Positions 37,035 through 47,490 are shown, counted from the stretch's first letter. The stretch is 64,000 nucleotides of DNA from Pegethrix bostrychoides GSE-TBD4-15B (GCA_019359155.1 JAHHHV010000089.1:1-64000), one strand, 5' to 3'. The notes: a model not told the origin generated them from the letters alone. A program made the numbers and translations.

Positions 37035-39413
37035 GTGGCGTTGAAATTAAAGCTCACAGCGAGACGTATTTCCCAAGCTGCCGCCCTCGTCGTGATTGGT
37101 GTGGGCAGCGCGGCTTTGCTGGGCTGGCAGTTTCAGATTGACTGGCTCAAAACAGGCATATTGGACGGCACGGCCACCATGAAGGCCAACACCGCGCTTT
37201 GCTTTGTCCTGCTAGGAGTGGCGCTGCTCTGGGCGAGGTCTCGTCCGAATCGGCTCTGGTTCACAATTTGGGTGGCGATTCCAGCCTGGATTGCCTTGCT
37301 GACGCTGGGCGAATATGCCTGGGGCTGGGAGCTAAACATTGACCAGCTCCTGTTTGCCGATCAGGTCAGTCTAGATACGCCCCATCCGGGACGAATGGGG
37401 ATCAATACAGCCGTCAGCTTTCTGCTGAGCAGCTTGGCGCTGGAACTGCTGATTTGGCGATGCAGCAGGCTGGCGCAGGCTTTGGCGCTGCTGACGCTGC
37501 TGATCTGCCTGCAAGCGCTGATTGGCTATGGCTTTGGGGTGCAGATTTTGTACCATTTGGGCGATTTTACAACCTCAATGGCGCTGCATACTGCCTTCAG
37601 CTTTATCATGCTTTCAGTCAGCATCTTGGCGCTGCAACCGCAGCAAGGTTTGATGCAGCCGCTGACGGCTCCGCTGGAGGGTGGCAGGCTGGCTCGACAA
37701 ATCTTACCTATCACAGTTCTGTTCCCGATTTTACTGGGCTGGCTGCTGGTACAGGGCTATCGGTTCGACTACTACGTCCCCGGCTTTGGGCTGTCGCTGC
37801 AAGTCGCGCTATCCGTGCTGGTGCAGACAGGCTTAATCTGGCAGAGCGCTAAGTGGCTGAACCGCAATGATCTAAAGCGTCAGCAGACTAGAGCTGACCT
37901 CCGAAAGAGCGAGGAACGCTATCGGTCGCTGACTCAGGCGATTGCGTCCATCGTTTGGATAGCGGATGCGGAAGGGCGGTTTGTGACGGAGCAGTCATCT
38001 TGGGAAGCTTATACGGGGCAGAATTTTCAGGTTCATCAGGGCTGGGGGTGGGTGGAAGCTCTGCATCCCGACGATCGACAGCAGGTCAGGCAGTTGTGGC
38101 GGCTGTCCTTGAGTTCGCAGCAAATTTATCAGTCAGAGGGACGACTCTGGCATCAGCCGACGGGCGAGTATCGCTATTTTGAAGCGAAGGGCGTGCCAAT
38201 TTTGGAGTCAGACGGCTCTATCCGCGAATGGGTCGGCACGGTGAACGACGTGCATGACCGCAAGCAGACTGAAGCCGAGCTACGCGAAAACGAGGCGCGG
38301 CTGAATAGCTTTGTTGAAGCAGATTTAGTTGGCATTTTATATGGGGATATCTATCGCCAAATCTTCTATGCCAACGACGAATTTTTGAACATCATTGGCT
38401 ACAGCCGCGACGATTTGCAATCCGGCAAAATCGATTGGGTGATGCTTACACCCCCCGAATATCTGCCGCTGGATGAGCTGGGGATTTCTGAAGCACAGTC
38501 GCGGGGAGCCTGTACGCCCTACGAGAAAGAGTATATCCGCAAGGACGGAAGTCGTGTGCCTGTGTTGATTGGCTATCGGTTACTCGAACCCAACCGCGAG
38601 CATTCTGTAGCTTTTATTCTCAACTTAAGCGAACAGAAACAGGCAGAGGCAGCTTTGCGTGAAAATGAAGCGCGATTCCGCCAAGATCTAGAGCTGCGGG
38701 TGAAAGAGCGCACAATGCAGCTTGAGGCCGCCAACCGGGAGCTAGAGTCCTTTTCCTACTCAGTTTCGCATGACCTGCGAGCGCCGCTGCGCCATATTGC
38801 CGGATTTGTGGAGCTATTGCAAAAACGCCTCGATCCAGCCAGTCTCGACGCTACCAGTCAGCGCTACCTGACGGTAATTGCCGAAACGACGCGCCAAGCC
38901 GGAACGCTGATTGACGATTTGCTCTCCTTCTCGCGGATGGGGCGCAGCGAAATGCGCTCCATCCGAATTGATATGAATCTGCTGATCCAGGAAGTGCAGC
39001 GCGAGCTAGAGCCAGATCTGATCGGACGCGAAATCATTTGGCAAATAGAGCCGCTGCCCAGCATCCAAGGCGATCCGTCGATGCTGCGGCTGGCAGTGCG
39101 AAATTTGCTGGAAAATTCCGTCAAATATACAAGACAGCGACCAACAGCCGAAATCAGCATCGGCAGCTTTACGCAGGAGCAGGAGACAGTATATTTTGTT
39201 AAAGATAACGGCATTGGATTCAATATGCAGTATGCTCACAAGCTATTTGGAATTTTTCAAAGGCTGCATAGTGACCCAAACTATGAAGGAACCGGGATTG
39301 GTTTAGCAAACGTACAGCGAATTGTGCATCGACATGGAGGACGTATATGGGCAGAAGGAAAAGTGAATCAAGGGGCAACGTTCTTTATTGCGTTACCTAA
39401 GATATTTGATTAA
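37035..39413 (+). CDS. Membrane-bound PAS sensor histidine kinase
   Basis: A 792-aa sensor. About eight transmembrane helices fill residues 14-266 and form an unnamed membrane sensor region with two NTAxSF-type repeats (NTAVSFLLSSLAL and HTAFSFIMLSVSIL). Two PAS domains follow (about 285-405 and 410-530; AGRFVTEQ-type start reads EGRFVTEQSSWEAYTG). The HisKA box is SYSVSHDLRAPLRHIAGFVE and the ATPase domain has NLLENSVKYT, DNGIGFN and GTGIGLANVQRIV. It starts with GTG 37035, preceded by AGGGAG. The next two genes encode a response regulator and a hybrid kinase in the same direction, so the three may work together. The signal sensed is unknown. Confidence 0.9.
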   Translation: MALKLKLTARRISQAAALVVIGVGSAALLGWQFQIDWLKTGILDGTATMKANTALCFVLLGVALLWARSRPNRLWFTIWVAIPAWIALLTLGEYAWGWELNIDQLLFADQVSLDTPHPGRMGINTAVSFLLSSLALELLIWRCSRLAQALALLTLLICLQALIGYGFGVQILYHLGDFTTSMALHTAFSFIMLSVSILALQPQQGLMQPLTAPLEGGRLARQILPITVLFPILLGWLLVQGYRFDYYVPGFGLSLQVALSVLVQTGLIWQSAKWLNRNDLKRQQTRADLRKSEERYRSLTQAIASIVWIADAEGRFVTEQSSWEAYTGQNFQVHQGWGWVEALHPDDRQQVRQLWRLSLSSQQIYQSEGRLWHQPTGEYRYFEAKGVPILESDGSIREWVGTVNDVHDRKQTEAELRENEARLNSFVEADLVGILYGDIYRQIFYANDEFLNIIGYSRDDLQSGKIDWVMLTPPEYLPLDELGISEAQSRGACTPYEKEYIRKDGSRVPVLIGYRLLEPNREHSVAFILNLSEQKQAEAALRENEARFRQDLELRVKERTMQLEAANRELESFSYSVSHDLRAPLRHIAGFVELLQKRLDPASLDATSQRYLTVIAETTRQAGTLIDDLLSFSRMGRSEMRSIRIDMNLLIQEVQRELEPDLIGREIIWQIEPLPSIQGDPSMLRLAVRNLLENSVKYTRQRPTAEISIGSFTQEQETVYFVKDNGIGFNMQYAHKLFGIFQRLHSDPNYEGTGIGLANVQRIVHRHGGRIWAEGKVNQGATFFIALPKIFD

Positions 39414-39425
39414 CAAATTAACAAA
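39410..39425. repeat. Tandem duplication TTAACAAA x2 at the kinase stop codon
   Basis: TTAACAAA occurs twice in a row; the first copy contains the TAA stop of the histidine kinase. It is followed by a run of T. Confidence 0.7.
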
Positions 39426-39480
39426 TTTTTTGATAAATCGTTTATTTGATCTGGAGTGAGCCAAATTGGGGAAGCCAAAG

Positions 39481-39945
39481 ATGACAGAGCTGAAGCGCAT
39501 TTTACTTGTTGAAGATAGCCGGAATGACGTAGAGCTAATCTTGAATGCGCTTTCTGAGAATGCAATTGCCAACGAGGTGGTAGTGGTTCGAGATGGCGAA
39601 GAGGCGCTGGACTATCTGCTCCGACGGGGCATGTTTCGGCTGCGGCTAGAGGGGAATCCAATTGCGATCCTGCTGGATTTGAAGCTGCCCAAAATCGACG
39701 GTGTTGAGGTATTGGCAACGCTGAAGTCTGATTCGCTGCTGCGGATGATCCCGGTGATTGTGCTCTCCTCTTCGCAGGAGGAACCTGACCTAATTCGCTG
39801 CTATGAGCTGGGTACGAATGCTTATGTGGTCAAACCCATCGATTTTAGTCAGTTTGTTGAAGTGATCAAGCAGGTTGGGCTATTCTGGGCAGTAGTCAAC
39901 CAGCCGCCGCCCGAAATTTACAGTTCAGCCCATAGCGTTTCTTGA
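39481..39945 (+). CDS. Rcp1-type single-domain response regulator
   Basis: A 154-aa receiver-only protein. RILLVEDSRNDVELILNAL supplies the acidic pocket, ILLDLKLPKIDG the phospho-accepting Asp, VIVLSSSQEEPD the Thr/Ser switch and VVKPIDFSQF the Lys. The DGEEALDYLLRRGMF segment is typical of the Rcp1 family that pairs with phytochromes and related kinases in cyanobacteria. The neighbouring kinases are the likely phosphodonors. ATG 39481 is preferred over TTG 39466. It has no output domain, so it probably acts as a phosphorelay shuttle or by protein contact. Confidence 0.9.
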   Translation: MTELKRILLVEDSRNDVELILNALSENAIANEVVVVRDGEEALDYLLRRGMFRLRLEGNPIAILLDLKLPKIDGVEVLATLKSDSLLRMIPVIVLSSSQEEPDLIRCYELGTNAYVVKPIDFSQFVEVIKQVGLFWAVVNQPPPEIYSSAHSVS

Positions 39946-39959
39946 CCTGAGAGGCCAAC

Positions 39960-42506
39960 ATGAGCAAACTCAAGCTGCTGCTGCTAGAAGATAGTTTGAT
40001 CGACACCGAACTGATTCAGGCGGTCTTGCAAGAAGGCGGGCTGGAGTTTGCGCTAGTGCAGGTGCAGACGCGGGCACAGTTCACGACGATCTTAGAAGCG
40101 CAATCGTTTGATCTGATCCTCTCAGACTATTCGCTGCCAGACTTTGACGGCCTTTCGGCGCTCGCAATCGCCCAAGCAATTTGCCCGCAGACTCCCTTTT
40201 TGTTTGTCTCGGCGACGCTGGGCGAAGAGCTGGCGATCGAAACCCTCAAAAGCGGCGCGACTGACTATGTGCTCAAGCAGCGCCTCGAACGCCTCACCCC
40301 AGCCGTACAGCGTGCCCTGCGCGAAGCCGCAGAGCGCCGCAGCCGTCAGCGTGCCGAGGTTGCCTTGCAGGACGCTGAAAACCAATATCGACTGCTGTTT
40401 GAGCAATCGCCGTTTGGAGTACTGCTGATTCGCGCCGAAGACCGCAGCTTTGCTGAGTTTAATGCCGAAGCGCACAGTCAGTTGGGCTACGAACGCGCAG
40501 AATTTGCCCGACTGACGCTGAGCCAAATCGAAGCCGAACCGACAGCCGAGCGTGATTCCCACAGCCGCTTGCAGGCCAGACAGGGTTTTGATCAATTTGA
40601 AACCCAGCACCTTACCAAATCTGGCGAGCGGCGAGACGTGCTCGTGACCAGCCAAATGATTCAAATTGGCGGCGAAGAATATCTGCACAGCATCTGGCAG
40701 GATATTACCGAGCGCAAGCAGGCCGAGCAGTCATTGCAGGAACGCTCAGAGCGCCTGAAGATTCTCTATGAAGCCACCAGCGAATTGCTCTCGACACAGC
40801 AGCCGATCATGCTCCTCGACGAGCTGTTTCAAAAGCTCTCTGCCCATATTGACCTGCACTGCTACTTTAATTTTTTGGTTGAGCAGACAGGCGACAAAAC
40901 GCTGCTGCATCTCAGTGCCTCCAGCGGCATTTCTACGGTTGAGGCAGAAGAACTGCGAGATTTAGAAGCGGCGCGCAGCATTTGCGGACAGGCGATTGAA
41001 GAAAACCAGCCAATTGTGCTGTTTGACGTGCAGCAGCTTGATATGCCCAGAGCGGCACTGATTCAGTCCCTGGGGATTACAGCCTTCGTCGGCTATCCGC
41101 TGGTGGTGCGCGGACATCTTTTGGGGGCGCTCTCGTTTGGCAGCCGGACGCGCCGCCGCTTTAGCACTGAAGATCTGGATCTACTGCAAGCTACCGCCGA
41201 TCAAGTGGCCGTGGCCTTAGAGCGTACTAATCTGCTCACCTCGCTCCAGCAGCAAACCGAGCAGCTCACCCAGGCCAACCAAATAAAAGACGAGTTTTTG
41301 GCGGTGCTGTCGCACGAGCTGCGGACACCACTCAACCCGATTTTGGGCTGGTCGCGGCTGCTGCGCTCGCGTCAGCACGACGAGGCCACCATCGAACGCG
41401 CTTTAGAAATCATCGAGCGCAACGCCAGAATCCAGACGCAGCTGATTGAAGATCTGCTGGATGTTTCGCGGATTTTGCAGGGCAAGCTCAGCCTGAATAT
41501 TGTCCCGGTTGATTTAGTCTCTACCGTCGAAGCGGCGCTAGAAACCGTGCAGCTTGCCGCCGAAGCCAAGCAGATCTCGCTGCGGTTTGCGACTCCCAAA
41601 AGCCTGCCGCAGACCGAGGCTCCGCCCGTATCTTATATTGTGCTGGGCGACTCAGGCCGGATTCAGCAGGTGATTTGGAATCTGCTCTCCAACGCCGTCA
41701 AGTTTACGCCCAGCGGTGGCCGCGTCGAACTACGACTCGAAACCACAGACGAGGTCAGCCCTAGCTGGCCGGCTCAGCCTCAGACTTTGCCCTATCTGCC
41801 CACCCCGGTGACTCATGCCAAGCTCACCGTCACCGATAACGGCAAAGGCATCAAACCCGACTTTTTGCCGCATGTGTTTGATTATTTCCGACAGGCAGAT
41901 GGCAGCACAACGCGCACGTTCGGCGGACTGGGGCTGGGGCTAGCAATTGTGCGGCATCTGGTGGAGCTGCATGGCGGCACAATTCAGGTGGCTAGCGCGG
42001 GTGAGGGGCAGGGAGCCAGCTTTACAATTCAATTGCCTTTATTTCAGGGCAATCAGCCAACCCATGAAGCTGATGCCCGCAGCGATGAGTCCGCGTCGGC
42101 TGATTTGCTGCTAGGGCTACAGATCCTGATTGTGGACGATGAGCCGGATACGTTGGAGTACCTGACGTTTTTGCTGGAGCAGTCAGGCGCAAAAATCACA
42201 GCCGTTCGCTCAGCGCAGGCCGCTTTAGAGAGCATTCAGCAGGTTCAGCCCGATCTGCTGATTAGCGATATTGGCATGCCTGACCAAGATGGCTATATGC
42301 TGCTCGATCAGCTCAGATCCTTCACCGCTGAGCAGGGCAGCCAGATTCCGGCAATTGCCCTGACCGCCTACGCCCGTGAAGAAGACAGCCAGCGGGCAAA
42401 AGCGGCGGGCTTTCAGAAGCATCTGGCTAAGCCAATTGAGCCAGTTCACCTGCTGACAGCAATTTCGGAGCTGACCAAGCCAGGGCAGCCCGTGAATTTA
42501 TATTAA
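39960..42506 (+). CDS. Hybrid histidine kinase (REC-PAS-GAF-HK-REC)
   Basis: An 848-aa soluble hybrid kinase. An N-terminal receiver (LLLLEDSLIDTELIQAVL, DLILSDYSLPDFDG) is followed by PAS (about residues 135-260) and GAF (about 275-425). Then come HisKA (AVLSHELRTPLNPILGWSRL, near 450) and the ATPase domain (NLLSNAVKFTPSGG, DNGKGIKPDFLPHVFD, GLGLGLAIVRHLVELHGG). A second receiver lies at the C-terminus (ILIVDDEPDTLEYLTFLL, LLISDIGMPDQDG, KHLAKPIE). The GAF domain lacks an obvious bilin-binding Cys-His context, so light sensing is not supported. Receivers at both ends suggest it sits in the middle of a phosphorelay with the two genes upstream, 14 bases away. Confidence 0.9.
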   Translation: MSKLKLLLLEDSLIDTELIQAVLQEGGLEFALVQVQTRAQFTTILEAQSFDLILSDYSLPDFDGLSALAIAQAICPQTPFLFVSATLGEELAIETLKSGATDYVLKQRLERLTPAVQRALREAAERRSRQRAEVALQDAENQYRLLFEQSPFGVLLIRAEDRSFAEFNAEAHSQLGYERAEFARLTLSQIEAEPTAERDSHSRLQARQGFDQFETQHLTKSGERRDVLVTSQMIQIGGEEYLHSIWQDITERKQAEQSLQERSERLKILYEATSELLSTQQPIMLLDELFQKLSAHIDLHCYFNFLVEQTGDKTLLHLSASSGISTVEAEELRDLEAARSICGQAIEENQPIVLFDVQQLDMPRAALIQSLGITAFVGYPLVVRGHLLGALSFGSRTRRRFSTEDLDLLQATADQVAVALERTNLLTSLQQQTEQLTQANQIKDEFLAVLSHELRTPLNPILGWSRLLRSRQHDEATIERALEIIERNARIQTQLIEDLLDVSRILQGKLSLNIVPVDLVSTVEAALETVQLAAEAKQISLRFATPKSLPQTEAPPVSYIVLGDSGRIQQVIWNLLSNAVKFTPSGGRVELRLETTDEVSPSWPAQPQTLPYLPTPVTHAKLTVTDNGKGIKPDFLPHVFDYFRQADGSTTRTFGGLGLGLAIVRHLVELHGGTIQVASAGEGQGASFTIQLPLFQGNQPTHEADARSDESASADLLLGLQILIVDDEPDTLEYLTFLLEQSGAKITAVRSAQAALESIQQVQPDLLISDIGMPDQDGYMLLDQLRSFTAEQGSQIPAIALTAYAREEDSQRAKAAGFQKHLAKPIEPVHLLTAISELTKPGQPVNLY

Positions 42507-42551
42507 CCAGATAAAGATCTGCTGTGGGCGAGCAGCGCCAAAATGTTAAAA

Positions 42552-42580
42552 GCCAGCCGTTTTATAAAGCTCTGGCTGGC
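42552..42580. terminator. Weak hairpin after the hybrid kinase
   Basis: GCCAGCC and GGCTGGC pair over a 15-base loop, 46 bases after the stop codon. There is no T-tract on the plus strand, so its role as a terminator is doubtful. Confidence 0.3.
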
Positions 42581-42689
42581 GGAATTGATTGATATGTTCA
42601 TCATAAACCATCTCAACTTGTCTAAACTGGCTGGCTCTCATTTTTTTAACGTAACTTTACATTTAGAGAGATGGCCTGACAGCTCTTTT

Positions 42690-42725
42690 GAGCCAGATTC
42701 TGAGCCAGATTCTGAGTCAGATGCC
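42690..42725. repeat. Tandem repeat GAGCCAGATTCT, 3 copies, before recD2
   Basis: Two perfect 12-bp copies and a third degenerate one (GAGTCAGATGCC) lie just upstream of the likely helicase start. They keep that frame open artificially and make upstream start codons look plausible. Confidence 0.85.
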
Positions 42726-42783
42726 AAACTCACGAGATGGCGACAGAGCTTGGCATACTAGAATAGTCTCGCTAGTATCGCCT

Positions 42784-45015
42784 GTGACCTACTCAGATCG
42801 GCAGCCCAATTTGACGACACAGCCCAGTCAGCCGCTTCAGGGTGTCGTTGAGCGGCTGACCTACCACTCCGCAGAATCGGGCTATACGGTGGCGCGGTTT
42901 AAACTGCCCCGCAGCAGCGAGCTGGTCACAATTGTCGGCAACTTTGCCAGCATTCAGCCCGGTCAGACGCTGCAACTAGAGGGCGACTGGCGCGAGCATC
43001 CCAAGTACGGCTCGCAGTTTCAGGTGATCAAATATCGCGAGTCTAAGCCCGCGACGCTGACTGGAATTGAAAAATATCTGGGCAGCGGCTTAATCAAAGG
43101 CGTGGGTGCGGCTACCGCCAAGCGAATTGTGGCGCATTTTGGCACTGAAACCCTAGAGGTGATTGAACATCAGCCAGAGCGACTCTCAGAAGTGCCGGAA
43201 ATTTCGCAGAAGCGCGTCAAGCTGATTCAGGCGGCTTGGGCAGAGCAGCGAGCCATCAAAGACGTGATGCTGTTTTTGCAGAGCCACGGCATTTCTACTG
43301 CCTACGCCGTCAAAATCTTCAAGCAGTACGGCGATGATTCGATTGCCACCGTCACCCAAAACCCCTACCAGCTCGCCGCCGAAGTCTATGGCATCGGCTT
43401 CGTCACCGCTGACGCAATTGCCCGCAGCTTAGGGATAGATCCCGGCTCAGAATATCGCTACCGCAGCGGCATTTCGCAGGTCTTGCAGGAAGCCGCCAGC
43501 GACGGCCACTGCTTTTTGCCGCAGCCCGAACTCGCCGAACGTGCCGTGCAGCGCCTCGCCCTCCAAAATCATCAGCCCGATTTGGCAGTCATGACTGAGC
43601 TAACGACCAAAATGGCGCTGACTGGCGAGCTGGTGATGCAGGTCGATGCAGCTACACAGACAGTCATCTGCTACGACCCGCCCTTTTACGGCGCAGAATT
43701 CAAGCTAGCCGAACGACTGGCACTCTTGCTCAGCGAGCCGCTGACGGTCGATCTGCCCCGCGTCCAGCGCTGGATCGATCGATTTGTGGAAACTAACGGA
43801 CTTCAGCTTTCGACGCAGCAACGACAGGCGGTGGAGATGGCGGCAACTTCGCGGCTGCTGGTGCTCACAGGCGGCCCCGGCACAGGCAAGACCTTCTGTA
43901 CCCGCACTATTGTGGCGCTTTGGAAGGCCATGGGCAAATCGATTGCGCTGGCTTCACCCACCGGACGCGCCGCCCAGCGACTCAGCGAAATGACCCGCCA
44001 AGCAGCCAAAACCATCCATCGCCTGCTGGAATTTGACCCCAGCCAGTTTAAGTTCAAGCGCGAGGCCGACAACCCGATTCCGGCTGAGGCAATTGTGGTA
44101 GACGAAGCCTCGATGTTGGATCTGTTTTTGGCGAACGCGCTGCTCAAGGCGATCCCGCTAGAGTCGCAGCTTTTGCTGGTGGGCGATATTGATCAGCTGC
44201 CCAGCGTCGGCCCCGGCCATGTCTTAGCAGATCTGATCCAGTCTGGCCAAATCCCCGTGATCCGCTTGAGCGAGGTGTTTCGGCAGGCGCAGAGCAGTCA
44301 GATTGTCCGCAGCGCTCACGCCATCAACCAAGGGCAGATGCCGATACTAGAACCCGCCAGCCGCCAGCCTGCCTCAGACTGCCTCTGGGTCAACGCCTTC
44401 CAGCCAGAGCAGGGCTTGCGGGCCATCCAAACGCTGGTGAGCGAAACTCTCCCACAGCTTGGCTTTGAGCCGCTCCACCAGGTGCAGGTACTCTCCCCCA
44501 TGATCCGGGGCGAACTGGGCACGCGCCGCCTCAACCAACTCTTGCAGCAGATGCTGAATCCGCCTGCTGCCGCCAAACGCGAGCTGAGTCGGGGCGGCAA
44601 AATCCTGCGCGAAGGCGACCGGGTGATTCAGCAGTCTAACGACTACAACCGCGACGTCTTCAACGGCGATGTCGGCACGGTTCAGGCCATTGATCTAGAG
44701 GAGCAGGAAATTACCGTGCGGTTTGCCGAGCGCTGGGTCAGCTATGACTCCGTAGATCAAAATGAGCTGGAGCTAGCCTGGGCGGTCAGTATTCACAAAA
44801 GTCAAGGCAGCGAATATCCAGTTGTGATCATGCCAATTCATATGCAGCATTCGCTCTTGCTGTCCCGCAACTTAATCTACACGGGCTTAACCCGCGCTAA
44901 GCAGCTCGCCATTTTTGTGGGTTCTCAAAAAGCGATCGAATATGCTGTCAATCAAACCAAAAATCAGCGGCGCTACACCCTGCTAGCTGATCGCCTGCGC
45001 CAGCTGCTGAGCTAG
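42784..45015 (+). CDS. recD2: RecD2-like ATP-dependent DNA helicase
   Basis: A roughly 743-aa SF1B 5'-3' helicase of the RecD2 (stand-alone RecD) type. The N-terminal region has LQGVVERLTYHSAESGYTVA and helix-hairpin-helix-like repeats (TAKRIVAHFGTETLEVIEHQ, AVKIFKQYGDDSIATVTQNP) used for DNA contact. Helicase motifs follow: motif I LTGGPGTGKTFCTRTI, motif II VVDEASMLDL, motif III LLLVGDIDQLPSVGPGHVL, and the C-terminal AVSIHKSQGSEYPVVI and LIYTGLTRAKQL. It acts in DNA repair or replication-fork processing independently of RecBC. The frame extends to TTG 42688 and ATG 42721 through the tandem repeat; GTG 42784 fits the family N-terminus better but has no clear ribosome site. Confidence 0.9.
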   Translation: MTYSDRQPNLTTQPSQPLQGVVERLTYHSAESGYTVARFKLPRSSELVTIVGNFASIQPGQTLQLEGDWREHPKYGSQFQVIKYRESKPATLTGIEKYLGSGLIKGVGAATAKRIVAHFGTETLEVIEHQPERLSEVPEISQKRVKLIQAAWAEQRAIKDVMLFLQSHGISTAYAVKIFKQYGDDSIATVTQNPYQLAAEVYGIGFVTADAIARSLGIDPGSEYRYRSGISQVLQEAASDGHCFLPQPELAERAVQRLALQNHQPDLAVMTELTTKMALTGELVMQVDAATQTVICYDPPFYGAEFKLAERLALLLSEPLTVDLPRVQRWIDRFVETNGLQLSTQQRQAVEMAATSRLLVLTGGPGTGKTFCTRTIVALWKAMGKSIALASPTGRAAQRLSEMTRQAAKTIHRLLEFDPSQFKFKREADNPIPAEAIVVDEASMLDLFLANALLKAIPLESQLLLVGDIDQLPSVGPGHVLADLIQSGQIPVIRLSEVFRQAQSSQIVRSAHAINQGQMPILEPASRQPASDCLWVNAFQPEQGLRAIQTLVSETLPQLGFEPLHQVQVLSPMIRGELGTRRLNQLLQQMLNPPAAAKRELSRGGKILREGDRVIQQSNDYNRDVFNGDVGTVQAIDLEEQEITVRFAERWVSYDSVDQNELELAWAVSIHKSQGSEYPVVIMPIHMQHSLLLSRNLIYTGLTRAKQLAIFVGSQKAIEYAVNQTKNQRRYTLLADRLRQLLS

Positions 45016-45137
45016 GTTTGTTCAGGTTAAGAACTTTTGGCGTCTTGTTAATAGTCTCTAAACCAATCTAGCGATGTGTCTTAAGACTCTCATGCAATGC
45101 TTTTGCTTGTTCTACCGTTTCTACTATTTTCGTCACC

Positions 45138-47426
45138 ATGACAGAAACTACGCTCAAAGGGTTTGCAGTCTTACCCGCAGATAGCTTTGCACCCGGCCCC
45201 GCTTCGGGCGCAGGCATCTCTGCCAATGGCCGCACCGGGCCGTTTACGCAAGGTCAGCCGATCCAAGGCTTCAGCGCTGTCCAGTTTGCCGACGACCAGA
45301 CGTTCTGGTTCATGCCCGACAACGGCTATGGCTCAAAAGCCAACAGCGCCGACTTTCTGCTGCGGATCTATCGGGTTGATCCACACTTTCGGAGCAATGA
45401 ATCTGGCGGCAGTGAGTCGGGCGACGGCAGCGTATCGGTTGGCGACTTTATCCAGCTTGCCGACCCAGACAACAAAATCCCGTTTGAAATCACCAACGGC
45501 GACACCCTTGAACGGCTGCTGACGGGCGCAGATTTTGATATCGAGTCATTTGTGCTGGCTCCTGACGGCATCTGGATTGGCGATGAATTTGGCCCCTACC
45601 TGCTGCATTTTGACACCAGCGGCAAGCTCTTGGAAGCGCCCGTTGCCACGCCCAACATCACAAATCTGAAGACGCTCAACGGCCAGCCGCCCATCGTGAT
45701 TGGCCACCGAGGCGCTAGCGGCTCTCGCCCCGAACATACGCTGGCTTCCTACGAGCTGGCGATTGAACAGGGCGCAGATTTTATTGAGCCAGATCTGGTT
45801 TCGACCCAAGATGGCGTGCTGATTGCACGTCACGAGAACGAAATTTCGGGCACCACCGATGTTGCCTCTCGACCGGAGTTTGCCGACCGCAAAACCACTA
45901 AAACAATTGACGGCATCGAGTATACCGGCTGGTTCACCGAAGACTTCACGCTGGCCGAAATCAAGACGCTGCGAGCTATCGAACGCCTGCCGTTCCGTAA
46001 CCCATTCTTCAACGGTGAGTTTGAAATCCCTACCTTCCAAGAAGTGATTGACCTGGCCAAGAGCAAGAGCCTTGAAACAGGCCGCACGATTGGGATCTAC
46101 CCTGAAACCAAGCACCCGACCTATCACGATTCAATCGGTCTGTCGCTGGAAGAGCCGCTGGTTGAAATTTTGCAAGAGAACGGTCTAGATCAGGCTGATT
46201 CGCCAGTCTTTATCCAGTCGTTTGAAGTTGGCAATCTGAAAGAGCTGAACCAGATAATCGACGTGCCGCTAGTGCAGCTCTTGGACGCTGCCGATATTGC
46301 CCTTGATGGGACGCTGATTGAAATACAGCCATATGATTTCGTAGTCAGCGGCGACGAGCGCACCTACGGCGACATTCGCTCACCAGAAGGCTTGCAGGAA
46401 GTGGCCACTTACGCTGACGGGATTGGCCCCTGGAAGCGAATGATTGTTTCCGTCAAGGGCACAGATGCCGATGGCGACGGCAAAGCTGATGACATAAACG
46501 GTGACGGTGCGGTAAACGATGCGGATAAAATGCTGACTGAGCCGACGATGCTGGTTCAGGATGCACATGATGCAGGTCTGCTGGTGCATCCTTACACGTT
46601 CCGCAACGAAGGCTTGTATCTAGCGCGTGACTACAATGGCGATCCAGAGCAGGAATATCGGCAGTTCATTCAGCTGGGCGTGGACGGCTATTTCACAGAT
46701 TTTCCGGCAACGGGCCATAAGGTGCGGAATCAGGCTATCCAGTCTGAGGTGAAGTCGCCTGACAATCCAGATGTGCTGACTGGCATGGCACTCTCTAATC
46801 TAGGTCGCTCTAGAGGCTTTGAAGGGCTGGCGATTAATCCCGATCGCACGAAAATCTATCCGCTGCTTGAAGGCTCTGTGACTGGCGATCCGAGCAACGC
46901 GCTGCGGATCTATGAGTACGATTTGGCAACTGCTGAATTCTCAGACAAGCTAATCGGCTACTATCGCTTGGAGAGTCCTAGTAACGCAATTGGTGACTTT
47001 ACGGTAATCAACGACAACGAGTATCTGGTGATTGAGCGGGATAACAATCAGGGATTGGCCGCTAAGTTTAAGAAGATCTACAAGGTAGACTTCTCTCAGC
47101 AGGACGACAAAGGCTATGTAGAGAAACAAGAGGTTGCAGACTTGCTGAACATTCAAGACCCGGATGACCTCAGCCAAGACGGTAGCCCAACCTATCAGAT
47201 GCCGTTCCAAACTATCGAAGATCTGCTGGTGATTGACTCACAGACGATTTTGGTTGCCAACGACAACAACTACCCGTTCTCGGTAGGTCGTCCGCCTGCG
47301 ATTGACAACAATGAGATTGTAGTGCTGGGGCTTTCTGAGCCATTGGATCTTGATCCGCGAGTAGGGCTAGCCGGACTGCTAGATCAAGCCAGCCTTATGG
47401 CTCTGGCTCCTAGCCCAATGAGCTAG
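45138..47426 (+). CDS. Phytase-like protein with an inserted glycerophosphodiester phosphodiesterase domain
   Basis: A 762-aa leaderless protein. Residues about 5-185 are the first half of an esterase-like-activity-of-phytase domain ([50 protein letters not shown]). A complete GDPD TIM-barrel is then inserted (about 190-540), with [49 protein letters not shown] and FTDFPATG, matching the catalytic His/Glu/Asp/His pattern. The phytase-like domain resumes at about 555-760 ([40 protein letters not shown]). GDPD cleaves glycerophosphodiesters to glycerol-3-phosphate. Absence of a signal peptide suggests type I export, as for the other phosphoesterases here. It is followed by a strong terminator. 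Confidence 0.92.
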   Translation: MTETTLKGFAVLPADSFAPGPASGAGISANGRTGPFTQGQPIQGFSAVQFADDQTFWFMPDNGYGSKANSADFLLRIYRVDPHFRSNESGGSESGDGSVSVGDFIQLADPDNKIPFEITNGDTLERLLTGADFDIESFVLAPDGIWIGDEFGPYLLHFDTSGKLLEAPVATPNITNLKTLNGQPPIVIGHRGASGSRPEHTLASYELAIEQGADFIEPDLVSTQDGVLIARHENEISGTTDVASRPEFADRKTTKTIDGIEYTGWFTEDFTLAEIKTLRAIERLPFRNPFFNGEFEIPTFQEVIDLAKSKSLETGRTIGIYPETKHPTYHDSIGLSLEEPLVEILQENGLDQADSPVFIQSFEVGNLKELNQIIDVPLVQLLDAADIALDGTLIEIQPYDFVVSGDERTYGDIRSPEGLQEVATYADGIGPWKRMIVSVKGTDADGDGKADDINGDGAVNDADKMLTEPTMLVQDAHDAGLLVHPYTFRNEGLYLARDYNGDPEQEYRQFIQLGVDGYFTDFPATGHKVRNQAIQSEVKSPDNPDVLTGMALSNLGRSRGFEGLAINPDRTKIYPLLEGSVTGDPSNALRIYEYDLATAEFSDKLIGYYRLESPSNAIGDFTVINDNEYLVIERDNNQGLAAKFKKIYKVDFSQQDDKGYVEKQEVADLLNIQDPDDLSQDGSPTYQMPFQTIEDLLVIDSQTILVANDNNYPFSVGRPPAIDNNEIVVLGLSEPLDLDPRVGLAGLLDQASLMALAPSPMS

Positions 47427-47456
47427 CCCCCGCTCGGCTCGGATTAAACCTACTCG

Positions 47457-47484
47457 GCTGGGGAGTTGGATTCCCCAGCTTTTT
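47457..47484 (+). terminator. Terminator of the phytase-GDPD gene
   Basis: GCTGGGGA and TCCCCAGC pair perfectly over a 7-base loop, followed by TTTTT, 31 bases after the stop codon. Confidence 0.92.
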
Positions 47485-47490
47485 AAACCT

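Noticed and set aside
42688-42783. N-terminal extension of the helicase (SQILSQILSQ...)
   Set aside because: It is translated from a 12-bp tandem repeat and does not resemble the RecD2 N-terminus.
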